Of a DNA stretch of 14,084 nucleotides, positions 1 through 7,280 are shown one piece after another. Origin of the DNA: Candidatus Poribacteria bacterium. GTDB taxonomy: Bacteria; Poribacteria; WGA-4E; WGA-3G. The notes below the pieces were generated by a model that was given only the letters and a program-made list of their open reading frames with translations, did not search any database and was not told where the DNA came from. The stretch covers positions 11,470-25,553 of the forward strand of contig VXZL01000015.1 of assembly GCA_009845505.1 (NCBI GenBank), written 5' to 3'. The position numbers and the translations under genes were made by a program. Position 1 is the stretch's first letter, and each line of letters opens with the position of its first letter.

Positions 1-740
1 TCGTGATAGTCTCTGCCGCGGTAGGCAATAGGCACCTCAAGGATTCTGCATTTCCGTTTCGCGAGTTTCGCCGTAATTTCAGGTTCAAAACCGAACCGAT
101 CCGAACTAAGCGAAATCTCCTTGAGAATCGCCGTCCGAATCACCTTATAACAGGTCTCCATATCGGTGAGTTTCGTGCCGTTGACAATGTTCGCAAGGGT
201 TGTAAGAAATTGATTTGCGAGATAACTTCGGAGTAACCCTTTTTGTCTACCTCCCATGAACCGTGAGCCGTACACGACATCGGCTTCACCGTCCAGAATA
301 GGGCGCAGTAATTTAGGGTAGTCGTTCGGGTCATATTCCAAGTCGGCATCTTGGATAAGCGTAATTTCACCTGTGACGTGTTGGAATCCAGTCCGGAGTG
401 TTGCACCTTTGCCCTTATTCACATCGTGATAGAAGACACTCGCAGAGATTTCAGATGTGTTTTCGCGGAAACTCTCAGACTCAGGAGACTCGCTATTAGG
501 AGAGGCGTTTACCTTTAGAGGCATCTGGGGTGTTGCGATGTATTTGCGTAACTCGTCCGGATCTTCCCGAACGGCTTCAATTTCCTTTAAAATCGTCCGT
601 GTACCATCTGTTGAAAAATCGTCGACAAGAATCAATTCTTTTTTCATACCGACTTCAACAGCGGCGACTTGTTGCAGTAATTCCTTTATGCTCGCAACTT
701 CGTTGAAAATCGGAATCACAATGGATAGCGTAGGCTCCAT
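1..740 (-). CDS. Family 2 glycosyltransferase (dolichol-phosphate-mannose-synthase-like), 3' end cut by window
   Basis: Transfers a sugar from a nucleotide-sugar donor, probably to a lipid carrier or a growing glycan at the inner face of the membrane. The frame is open from ATG at 740 to base 1, giving about 246 residues of a GT-A fold. Visible motifs: start SIVIPIFNE (6-14), donor-site LVDDFSTDGT (38-47), NKGKGATLRTG (108-118), metal-site QDADLEYDP (130-138), and GSRFMGG (158-164), the usual GT2/DPM1 order. A run of G five to nine bases upstream of the ATG supports this start. Roughly 40 residues (61-101), rich in Ser, Glu and Asn, separate the DDFSTDGT strand from NKGKG, longer than usual for the family. 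No transmembrane segment is visible in the part present; one could follow beyond the window. Acceptor and donor cannot be told from sequence. Confidence 0.9.
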   Translation of the reverse strand, partial: MEPTLSIVIPIFNEVASIKELLQQVAAVEVGMKKELILVDDFSTDGTRTILKEIEAVREDPDELRKYIATPQMPLKVNASPNSESPESESFRENTSEISASVFYHDVNKGKGATLRTGFQHVTGEITLIQDADLEYDPNDYPKLLRPILDGEADVVYGSRFMGGRQKGLLRSYLANQFLTTLANIVNGTKLTDMETCYKVIRTAILKEISLSSDRFGFEPEITAKLAKRKCRILEVPIAYRGRDYH

Positions 741-831
741 GCAGATGCCCCCAATGTTTTGTCTCACTTCCTTAACGTGAGATTTGATAGAGCTGAAGCG
801 AGACTGGATACAATCAATTTCACCTATTTAA

Positions 832-860
832 ATGATACGCTATCCTTCCTAAAAATTCAA
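832..860 (-). promoter_or_regulatory. Predicted sigma-70-like promoter for the glycosyltransferase
   Basis: On the minus strand TTGAAT (855-860) and TATCAT (832-837) are separated by exactly 17 bp, matching 4 of 6 and 5 of 6 consensus positions. It lies in the 144-bp spacer between the sulfatase end and the glycosyltransferase start and would give a leader of about 85 nt. The heptamer ATGATAC at 832-838 is matched by its inverted copy GTATCAT at 871-877, bracketing the promoter. No intrinsic terminator for the upstream sulfatase transcript was seen here. Prediction by eye only. Confidence 0.35.
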
Positions 861-884
861 GTTTAAAAAAGTATCATCCAGTTT

Positions 885-2399
885 TCACGCATACGACAAC
901 CGATCAACTCTTCTCTCCAAAGGCTCCATCGTCTCAAGAATACGACTCATAAGGGACCTCCTGTCAGCAGCATAGGCGATGCTATCCCACTGATTGACCC
1001 GCTCACCCGGATCGCTTTCCAAATCGTATAACTCACCGTAAGGATGCCCACAATACCACGTCAGTTTTCGTGTATCCGTCACGATCGTTTTGAGTCGCAA
1101 ACCCCGTGGGTCATCCACACACTCAACTAACACCGAATCTCGGACAGATTCCGTTTCTCCTGTAAGCATCGGCATAGCGTCCACACCATCAGTATCAGAG
1201 GGAATTGGCAAACCCAGTGCGGAGAGAACTGTTGGCACGATATCAACATGACTGAAAAGTGACTGTGTGCGTTGTCCAGCGGGTATCGCGTGCGGAAACC
1301 GCAGTAATGTTGGCACACGGACAAGTTGTTCGTAATGGAACGGTCCTTTCATCCAGAGACCGTGATCTCCAAGGAGTTCGCCGTGGTCGGTCGTGAAAAC
1401 CACCAATGTGTTTTCTGCCAATCCACACGTATCCAGACACTCCAGAATACGTCCCATCTGCTGATCAATAATTTTCACCATATTGTAATAATATGCCCTG
1501 CCGAGCCGTGCGTCGTCTTCAGAGACTTTGCGATAATCCGCACCGCCTCCCTGTCCAGCAATAGCAAACGTTCCACGAATTTCCGATTGTTCGAGTTCTC
1601 CGCAACGTGCTTCCAAGAAATGCGGCGGTTTGTCCACTAACTCCCCCGCAACGAAGTCAGGCAGCGGGACCTGTACGGGATCAACGCGATCTTCAAACTC
1701 GGTCGGAACACAATGCGGGTGATGCGGATCTTGAAAACCGACTGCCAACAAGAAGGGTTGAGATGTATCCTGATTCGACAGAAAATCTATTGTTCGATCG
1801 GCCGTCCAGACGCTATTGTGGTATTTCAGGGGTATATCCCAATCGTACGCCTCGCCACCAAAGCCTGTTTCACTCAAACGTGTCGCTTTGCTATAACTGT
1901 CAAAGGTCTCTTCGGGAACTTGTGACCGAACCCATTCGCCGTAATGCCCTGCAACGCCATACGTCGCATGTCCGAGTGCCAGTTCCACCGTTTCAAACCC
2001 GTAGTAAGGCCCTTGGAACGCCGGATAGCGCGTCGTATCGCGGAACGTTTCGATAGATTGTGCAGCCGATGCACCGAAGGGTTGGAAGTGTGCTTTGCCG
2101 ATATAATGCGTGCGATACCCGACTTCAGCGAGTCGGTGCGACAGCATCGGTTCGTCTTCAGGGACATTCATACCGACGTTCCACGCACCGTGACGACTCA
2201 CATACCGTCCTGAAAAGAGTGAGGCGCGGGCAGGTGTACACACCGGATTCGCACAATAGGCGCGTTCAAAACAGACCCCCTCGGATGCGAACCTGTCCAG
2301 ATGTGGCGTATCCGTGAACGTCGATCCGTAGCAGCTCAGACTATCCGTCCGCTGCTGATCGGTTGTGATAATGAGAATATTTGGTCGTTGTGCGTTCAT
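885..2399 (-). CDS. Sulfatase (Cys-type, formylglycine-dependent, S1 family)
   Basis: Hydrolyses sulfate esters, probably from a sugar or small organic sulfate. At 504 aa it has the alkaline-phosphatase-fold sulfatase layout. Metal site: TTDQQ with D14, and TTDHG with D338/H339. The activation motif CTPAR (54-58) within NPVCTPARASLFSGR makes Cys54 the residue oxidised to formylglycine. Further expected active-site residues are K102/H104 (GKAHF), the DPHHPH stretch (224-229) and K351. There is no signal peptide: the protein begins MNAQRPNILIITTDQQ, directly with the first core strand, so it looks cytoplasmic. It starts 22 bp after the isomerase stop, suggesting one transcript. The ATG has no strong ribosome-binding site. 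No formylglycine-generating enzyme is in the window. The family includes choline-, iduronate- and aryl-sulfatases; substrate cannot be assigned. Confidence 0.93.
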   Translation of the reverse strand: MNAQRPNILIITTDQQRTDSLSCYGSTFTDTPHLDRFASEGVCFERAYCANPVCTPARASLFSGRYVSRHGAWNVGMNVPEDEPMLSHRLAEVGYRTHYIGKAHFQPFGASAAQSIETFRDTTRYPAFQGPYYGFETVELALGHATYGVAGHYGEWVRSQVPEETFDSYSKATRLSETGFGGEAYDWDIPLKYHNSVWTADRTIDFLSNQDTSQPFLLAVGFQDPHHPHCVPTEFEDRVDPVQVPLPDFVAGELVDKPPHFLEARCGELEQSEIRGTFAIAGQGGGADYRKVSEDDARLGRAYYYNMVKIIDQQMGRILECLDTCGLAENTLVVFTTDHGELLGDHGLWMKGPFHYEQLVRVPTLLRFPHAIPAGQRTQSLFSHVDIVPTVLSALGLPIPSDTDGVDAMPMLTGETESVRDSVLVECVDDPRGLRLKTIVTDTRKLTWYCGHPYGELYDLESDPGERVNQWDSIAYAADRRSLMSRILETMEPLERRVDRLSYA

Positions 2400-2421
2400 A
2401 ATGTTTCAGTATCACAGGATC

Positions 2422-3243
2422 TTATCCACAAAATGGCTTTAAATAGGTGTAACTTTGTTCTGCTGCGTCTTCAGGCTCCATAATCTCACGGAACGCCTGA
2501 TGCACCGTTACATAGCCGTCGTAACCTATCGCTTCCAACCCTTGAAAAACTGACGGAAAGTCGATGCCACCCTTGTCCTGTAAACGGATTGGATCGTGTG
2601 GGACTTCGCCTTGAATCCACGTCAAAAGGCGTGTTTTTCCATCGGGTCGGCGGATGTGGTTCTGGAGATAGACATTCATCAGATACGGCGAAAACCGCTT
2701 GAGCGTCTCAACACCGTAAGTTTGCCCACACAGATCAAGGTTCGCAGGCTCGTAGATAATCCCGAAGTTCTTCCGCCCCACGCGTTTCAGCACATCGACA
2801 GATCCCTCTACTGTTTCAAACAGACTCTGCGTATGCGATTGATGCGCAAGACGGATGCCCCGTTCAGCGGCTTCGTCAGAAGCACGTTGTGCCCAGGCGA
2901 TGTCGTCTTCAACCTTCATCGCAATACGGATGAGGTCTGCACCGAGAAATGCTGTTAAATCGAGATAGGGAGTTATATTGCGGAGTCCATCCGGTCCCTG
3001 TTCGTTATTCAGCGGCACGGGGAAATCACCGGTAACCATAGAGACCTTCAGGTTGAGGGATGCTGCCTGTTTGCGGGCAGCGGTAATTTCTGCTAAAGGC
3101 GAATGGATACCGACTTGCGAGGCTCGCATGCAGACCGCTGCATAGCCGAGCCCTGCTGCGAGTTCAGTGAGTTGTGCAAATGTATGCGTGGCATCTTTCT
3201 TCGATGCGGTTTCTGCGACGCGCACGGAAAGTGAAAGTTTCAT
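2422..3243 (-). CDS. Sugar phosphate isomerase/epimerase-like TIM barrel (AP endonuclease 2 / xylose isomerase-like fold)
   Basis: A 273-aa protein starting MKLSLSVRVAET, the usual length for a single xylose-isomerase-like TIM barrel. Visible family traits are repeated strand-helix units, the segment LGADLIRIAMK, GIIYEPANLDLCGQTYG in the middle, VYLQNHIRRPDG, and the closing IGYDGYVTVHQAF. In many relatives the last motif carries a metal-binding Glu; here the position reads VTVHQ, so metal binding may differ. The frame stays open to 3363, but the upstream residues do not look like this family. ATG 3243 begins the first barrel strand and has AGGAG 15 bases upstream, rather far. It precedes the sulfatase in the same direction, so a joint role in handling a sulfated or oxidised sugar is plausible but inferred. 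The exact reaction is unknown. Confidence 0.82.
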   Translation of the reverse strand: MKLSLSVRVAETASKKDATHTFAQLTELAAGLGYAAVCMRASQVGIHSPLAEITAARKQAASLNLKVSMVTGDFPVPLNNEQGPDGLRNITPYLDLTAFLGADLIRIAMKVEDDIAWAQRASDEAAERGIRLAHQSHTQSLFETVEGSVDVLKRVGRKNFGIIYEPANLDLCGQTYGVETLKRFSPYLMNVYLQNHIRRPDGKTRLLTWIQGEVPHDPIRLQDKGGIDFPSVFQGLEAIGYDGYVTVHQAFREIMEPEDAAEQSYTYLKPFCG

Positions 3244-3280
3244 TTTTTTTACTATGTACTCCTGGGCACCGTTCCATTTC

Positions 3281-3309
3281 ATTATACGGCGATATAAAAT
3301 TGGTAAAAA
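3281..3309 (-). promoter_or_regulatory. Predicted promoter of the isomerase-sulfatase pair
   Basis: A perfect TATAAT on the minus strand (3281-3286) follows an AT-rich stretch. A poor -35 candidate TTTTTA (3304-3309) lies 17 bp upstream. The expected transcript start is about 30 nt before the ATG at 3243. It sits in the 146-bp gap after the prenyltransferase gene. The -35 element is weak, so this is a prediction from the -10 element and position. Confidence 0.4.
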
Positions 3310-3389
3310 ATCCTGCTTTAGGTTATGAAAGGTCTGCGAATAATTGGAATACTGCAAGGACAACGGACGCAGCAGCTCAGATTTAATCG

Positions 3390-4241
3390 TTAAAAATATA
3401 AGATATCGGCAATTGAAAGTACCATCAGCACAAGACTAATCATACCGTTCAGTGTAAAAAAGGCGAGGTTAACGCGGGACAGGTCGGTCGGCTTGACGAT
3501 AGCGTGTTCATAGATAAAAATAAGCACAACGATCCCCACACCGATATAGTAAAAGGTTCCCAACTCAACAAGGAATGGAATGCTGAGGAGAAGCAACACT
3601 GCGACAACGTGCAAGGCGGACGATACCCACAATGCCCATCGGATGCCGAGTTTAGCGGGTATGGAACGCAATCCGTGTTTCCTGTCAAAGTTCACATCTT
3701 GACACGCATAGATGATGTCGAATCCGGCTGTCCAGAGCAATACCACGAGACAGAGGATAATCGGTGGCAACGCAAAACTTCCCTGAATTGCGATCCATGC
3801 CCCGACAGGTGAAATAGAAAGGGAGAGACCTAACCAGAAGTGAGAGAGGACGGTGAAACGTTTGGTATAGGAATAACCCATAATCACAGCAAGTGCGGCG
3901 GGGGACAAGGCAAAGGCGAGTGGATTCAGCCGCCACGCCGCCAAAACCAAAAGTCCAGCGGAGACAATCGTGAAAACCCACACCGCGCCTTTTGTGATTA
4001 AACCGGCAGGAATTGCACGTGTAGCCGTGCGCGGATTTATACTGTCAAATTCGGCATCGGCGAGTCGGTTGAACGCCATGGCGCAGCTGCGTGCCCCGAC
4101 CATTGCCACAAGAATCCAACCAAGTTTCTCCAGCGAAGGGAGCCCATCTGCGGCAATAAAAGCACTCATAACAGCAAACGGGAGCGCAAACACGGTGTGT
4201 TCAAATTTGATCATCTCCAAGATAATTTTAAGTTTCCGCAT
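3390..4241 (-). CDS. ubiA: UbiA-family polyprenyltransferase (quinone biosynthesis, MqnP/UbiA-like)
   Basis: An integral-membrane enzyme that attaches a polyprenyl chain to an aromatic ring acid, a step in menaquinone or ubiquinone synthesis. The 283-aa protein is largely hydrophobic with about eight or nine membrane segments. Both aspartate-rich motifs for magnesium-diphosphate binding are intact: N58-RLA-D62-AEF-D66, and D175-II-Y178-ACQ-D182-VNF-D186. The N-terminal stretch IKFEHTVFALPFAV resembles the UbiA-like enzyme of the futalosine menaquinone route (MqnP), which I consider as likely as a true 4-hydroxybenzoate transferase; no other mqn gene is in the window to decide. ATG 4241 is chosen: GGGG lies six bases upstream and the homologous region begins here. 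The longer frame starts with TTG at 4304 and would cross a palindromic repeat. It lies 80 bp after the LarA_N gene. Confidence 0.92.
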   Translation of the reverse strand: MRKLKIILEMIKFEHTVFALPFAVMSAFIAADGLPSLEKLGWILVAMVGARSCAMAFNRLADAEFDSINPRTATRAIPAGLITKGAVWVFTIVSAGLLVLAAWRLNPLAFALSPAALAVIMGYSYTKRFTVLSHFWLGLSLSISPVGAWIAIQGSFALPPIILCLVVLLWTAGFDIIYACQDVNFDRKHGLRSIPAKLGIRWALWVSSALHVVAVLLLLSIPFLVELGTFYYIGVGIVVLIFIYEHAIVKPTDLSRVNLAFFTLNGMISLVLMVLSIADILYF

Positions 4242-4265
4242 CTTTTGCCCCGCAAACCCCTTACA

Positions 4266-4291
4266 TTGTAGGAACGAGCACTGCTCGCGAC
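4266..4291. repeat. Short palindromic element (TTGTAG-led, CGAGCA/TGCTCG)
   Basis: On the plus strand TTGTAGG (4266-4272) is followed by the perfect inverted repeat CGAGCA (4275-4280), one base, TGCTCG (4282-4287). It lies 25 bp upstream of the chosen prenyltransferase ATG. Two other sequences in the window share the TTGTAG lead followed by an inverted repeat, one inside ubiE and one between infC and rpmI. It could be a REP-like element or an operator; the shared lead favours a repeat. Confidence 0.5.
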
Positions 4292-4321
4292 GTTTACTGA
4301 TCAACCTTTTTTATTGACGGC

Positions 4322-5575
4322 TTAAAACGGCAGCAAATTTCCTGCTGCATCAAACGCAAACGGCTTCGTCTCACCCATGACCTCTAACCTCGAATGTAAC
4401 TTCGCATCCTCAAGTAGCACTTCAGAGATGTCGAGTTCCGTCAATCGCAACGTACTCTCAATCCGAATGACCCGTGCATCTTCGGGTTCCGTCAGACCGA
4501 TGGTGTCAAGCGCAACTTCAATCGCTTCACGGTCGGTGTCGTAATAGAACGGAATTTTCGACTTCTGGGGTCCGAGTGCAGTAATGCCGTTCATATAGGT
4601 CGAGTGTCGGTCAATCTGATCTACGAGGCGTGTCGTTGTGAAATCAGCGAGTCCGATCCCCGTAGCGTTGCCGTCGCTTTCCTCGGTGAGATCCCGGACG
4701 AATATGCGGAGGATCGCGGGTTTCACGGGTTCCGGTTCAAAGTTTTGCATCATCCTACCGATGACGTTCGTGTCCATACCAGTGCCGCTGATATTTTTGC
4801 CTGTCCAATCCACAATGAGTAGGTCAAGTTCATCGAAGGGGAGCCGACCCATCAGCGATTTCGACTCAACGAGCAGTTCCCGTTCGGTCTGTAGGAGCTG
4901 CGCAGCGGGCATCGCGACGGCTTTCGCGGTATCTTCGTGTGCGTTCTCAATCAAACCCAAGCCGAAAGCAATTTTTCCGCTGTCAAGGATAAAACCGCCG
5001 ACTGTGGTGATGATGTGTTCAAAACCATATTGAAAGAACGCCCGATGATAGAGATTCGCGCCCTGCTGTTTGCCGAGTCCGATAACCATCATCTTCATCA
5101 AACCGCTCTCAATAGAGCCGTTGAAATCGGTGTGCGCCTTAATACGATTGAGAGGAATAACATGATCAGCCTCAGCGGCATACCGATCAAAGAAAACCGG
5201 CAAACCGTCCGCCGTCTTGCCGAGTTCGACCACGTCCATTGTCGCCTTCACCGGAGCACCAACAGTCGCTTCCGTGATGCCGTAATGCTCCAATACGCTT
5301 CGTTGTCCTTCTGGGGTTGCACCCCCGTGGCTTCCCATTGCCGGAACCACAAAAGGCTGCGCACCGAGTGCTTTGAGATAATCGGCGGTCGCCTTGACTG
5401 CTGTAGCAACATTCGCAACCCCGCGACTGCCAGCAGTAATAGCGACACTTTCGCCGGGTTTGACAATCGCAGCGGCGTTAATCCGATCTAATTCGGCATG
5501 AATCGCTGCGGGAAGATCATCGAGAACAGGGACATCAAACTGCTGTTGAATCCGCGTCATTTTTGGAAGTGCCAT
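4322..5575 (-). CDS. LarA_N / DUF2088-type protein (lactate-racemase-domain-like)
   Basis: A 417-aa protein, close to the length of nickel-dependent lactate racemase LarA. Recognisable stretches are TAGSRGVANV (47-56), PAMGSHGGATPEGQ (78-91) and LNRIKAHTDFNGSIESGLMK (142-161), of the kind found in LarA N-terminal-domain proteins annotated as DUF2088. In true LarA a lysine and a histidine carry the nickel-pincer cofactor. The lysines and histidines of the NRIKAHTDF stretch and of GLGKQQGANLYH are candidates here, but equivalence cannot be proved by eye. No larB, larC or larE cofactor genes are in the window. ATG 5575 is preferred over ATG 5605: AAGGA lies 10 bases upstream and MALPKMTRI begins the family-like part. 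It is followed by the prenyltransferase in the same direction. The reaction is unknown; racemisation of a 2-hydroxy acid is only a family-based guess. Confidence 0.7.
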   Translation of the reverse strand: MALPKMTRIQQQFDVPVLDDLPAAIHAELDRINAAAIVKPGESVAITAGSRGVANVATAVKATADYLKALGAQPFVVPAMGSHGGATPEGQRSVLEHYGITEATVGAPVKATMDVVELGKTADGLPVFFDRYAAEADHVIPLNRIKAHTDFNGSIESGLMKMMVIGLGKQQGANLYHRAFFQYGFEHIITTVGGFILDSGKIAFGLGLIENAHEDTAKAVAMPAAQLLQTERELLVESKSLMGRLPFDELDLLIVDWTGKNISGTGMDTNVIGRMMQNFEPEPVKPAILRIFVRDLTEESDGNATGIGLADFTTTRLVDQIDRHSTYMNGITALGPQKSKIPFYYDTDREAIEVALDTIGLTEPEDARVIRIESTLRLTELDISEVLLEDAKLHSRLEVMGETKPFAFDAAGNLLPF

Positions 5576-5684
5576 TATGTTTCCGTCCTTTATATTTTCA
5601 CCCATAGGTGGTCTTAATACTGATGCCTTGTCTGATTACAAACTTCGCTTTTACAAGCAATTTTATCAGAAATGAAATACGGAT

Positions 5685-7205
5685 TCAAGAAAAATTAGGA
5701 GAACCCAAGACACCTTCATTAAACCCCAGAATTTTCTTAATCTTACCCGGTTGCGCCCAATTGCATTTTCCAGCCCCGTTAAGTTGTCGCAATAAAGCAG
5801 GAATCGCCGGACTTTCAAGTGCTGTCTTAATCCGCCGCGCATCACGTTCAGTCCAGCACGGAATAAATGCGTGCATCGCCTGATTGCCTTGCCACATCTG
5901 TCCCTCGACACTCCCCAGCACGATTGGATGAAATCGATCTCTCCCATAAGCCTCCCAAACCACTTTGAACGGCGCAAACGAATAGGGACCGACACCCAGC
6001 AGTGCCCACCAATATCCTCGCTTCAGCGCAGCCCGAAGCAGCGTTCCCTTTCGTGCCTTTAGGACATCTTGGACATTTTGAAGGTAATCCCTTAAGGTAG
6101 GATACTGCTCAATCTGACACCATGTGAGCGGTTTCCCTGTCTGTTGATCGTAAGGCAGAAGGATCCACCTGTGGGGTGATACCCTCTGTTGTCTCCAAAG
6201 TTCCTTCGTTGCGAGTGGATATAAAAACTGCTCAGGGAGATGTGCAGGCTTCTCATCAAAAATAAAAATATCATTCGCACCGCACGTATTCACGCCTTGC
6301 CGAGGTTTTTGTTCCGGCGCCAACTTCACCTTAAGTGCTGTACCCGCATTCAGTTCATCAAGGTCCCGCACAACTCGCCACGAATCGGTAGGATTTTTGA
6401 GGGGTAGTGCCTTATGTTCTACCCACTTTCCGTCCGACTCTCTAAAATACGAGACAGGGAAATTCTGCCGTATATCTACTTGAAATCTCGCACAACAATA
6501 CGATGTGCCAATATCCTCAAATACCTTGGTCGATGAAAATTCATAGACAGTATCCACAGAAAAATCGCGATAGGCATCAGTACCGTTTCCGAAGTCCGAC
6601 ACACGATAATCTCTAAAACCGCTATGCGCACCATCCCCAAAAAAGAGGGACGTAGGGAGATAGAAATACCCTGTTCCGTTCTTTTTCAGCAGCCCCCGCA
6701 AAACAACCTTCAACACCAATGCAGCGATGTCAACCCTTGAGGAACCTAAGAGCATCTGCTGTTTATCCGGCACAAGTCCTTCTTGAATAAAAAACGGCTT
6801 TAGGTGTTCTTTGTAAGTTGGGGGTAAATTGTTGAAGTTTGTCCACGGTGGATTCCCGACGAGAATGTCATATCTTCCATCATGGGTCTCCGTGATCACA
6901 TCTTGACAAAAGATTTGAGAAGCAGGAAAATCAACGTCAAATTTTCGCTTGACATCTTCCCGAAACCTCTCAAGATGCAAGGGGACTATCTCAATGAGTG
7001 TGAGGCGTGAGAGGCGTTCACGGGTAATCGGAACTCCTTTTCGTCTGGCAATATGGAGCATTGCGAGTGCGAACACCCCTTGACCGGCGGTCGGATCACA
7101 GACGGATGCACCATCAAGCCATGCATCGAAGACCTTCCATCTATCAATGAGTCGTTCTGCCCACTTTAGAGGCGTAAAAACCTGTCCAATTTGTCTGTTC
7201 ATCAT
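5685..7205 (-). CDS. N6-adenine DNA methyltransferase, Eco57I/TaqI-like, solitary
   Basis: Methylates adenine in a specific DNA sequence using S-adenosylmethionine. The 506-aa protein opens with GQVFTP (7-12), typical of Eco57I-like methylases, then motif I DPTAGQG (37-43), an acidic residue after strand 2 (LIEIV, 70-74), D102 in CQDV, and the catalytic NPPW (118-121). The region after about residue 270 should be the target-recognition domain, as in type IIG and TaqI-like enzymes. No nuclease motif is seen at the N-terminus and no restriction gene adjoins, so it looks like an orphan methylase, either regulatory or a remnant of a restriction system. Two ATGs are adjacent (7205 and 7202); AAGG about 12 bases upstream fits either. 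It is divergent from the deacetylase gene across a 75-bp spacer and ends 109 bp before the LarA_N start. The target site is unknown. Confidence 0.9.
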   Translation of the reverse strand: MMNRQIGQVFTPLKWAERLIDRWKVFDAWLDGASVCDPTAGQGVFALAMLHIARRKGVPITRERLSRLTLIEIVPLHLERFREDVKRKFDVDFPASQIFCQDVITETHDGRYDILVGNPPWTNFNNLPPTYKEHLKPFFIQEGLVPDKQQMLLGSSRVDIAALVLKVVLRGLLKKNGTGYFYLPTSLFFGDGAHSGFRDYRVSDFGNGTDAYRDFSVDTVYEFSSTKVFEDIGTSYCCARFQVDIRQNFPVSYFRESDGKWVEHKALPLKNPTDSWRVVRDLDELNAGTALKVKLAPEQKPRQGVNTCGANDIFIFDEKPAHLPEQFLYPLATKELWRQQRVSPHRWILLPYDQQTGKPLTWCQIEQYPTLRDYLQNVQDVLKARKGTLLRAALKRGYWWALLGVGPYSFAPFKVVWEAYGRDRFHPIVLGSVEGQMWQGNQAMHAFIPCWTERDARRIKTALESPAIPALLRQLNGAGKCNWAQPGKIKKILGFNEGVLGSPNFS

Positions 7206-7209
7206 GATT

Positions 7210-7247
7210 AATGATACCTTAAAATCATAATCAATGATACACTAAAA
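7210..7247. promoter_or_regulatory. Direct repeats in the divergent methyltransferase/deacetylase spacer
   Basis: Two 15-bp copies, AATGATACCTTAAAA (7210-7224) and AATGATACACTAAAA (7233-7247), match at 13 of 15 positions and start 23 bp apart in a 75-bp spacer that must hold both divergent promoters. They may be operator half-sites or promoter parts: TATCAT on the minus strand resembles a -10 box. A tandem AAATAGA pair (7255-7268) follows, then AAAGGA as ribosome-binding site for the deacetylase. No convincing -35 boxes were found. Confidence 0.35.
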
Positions 7248-7280
7248 CCACTGGAAATAGAAAATAGAAAGGAAAAACTT

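Noticed and set aside
457..780. Plus-strand open frame of 107 codons
   Set aside because: It is antisense to the glycosyltransferase, whose minus-strand frame has full GT2 motifs. The plus-strand product shows no domain or ribosome-binding site.
1607..2056. Plus-strand open frame of 149 codons
   Set aside because: Lies fully antisense to the sulfatase core; Arg/Pro-rich composition is typical of a shadow frame.
3244..3363. Upstream extension of the isomerase to 3363
   Set aside because: The added 40 residues do not resemble the family and cover the predicted promoter; ATG 3243 starts the first barrel strand.
4242..4304. TTG start for the prenyltransferase at 4304
   Set aside because: It would translate a palindromic repeat into a Cys/Arg-rich tail. 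ATG 4241 has a nearer ribosome-binding site and fits the family start.
4937..5491. Plus-strand open frame of 184 codons
   Set aside because: Antisense to the LarA_N gene, which has recognisable motifs; no family resemblance in the shadow product.
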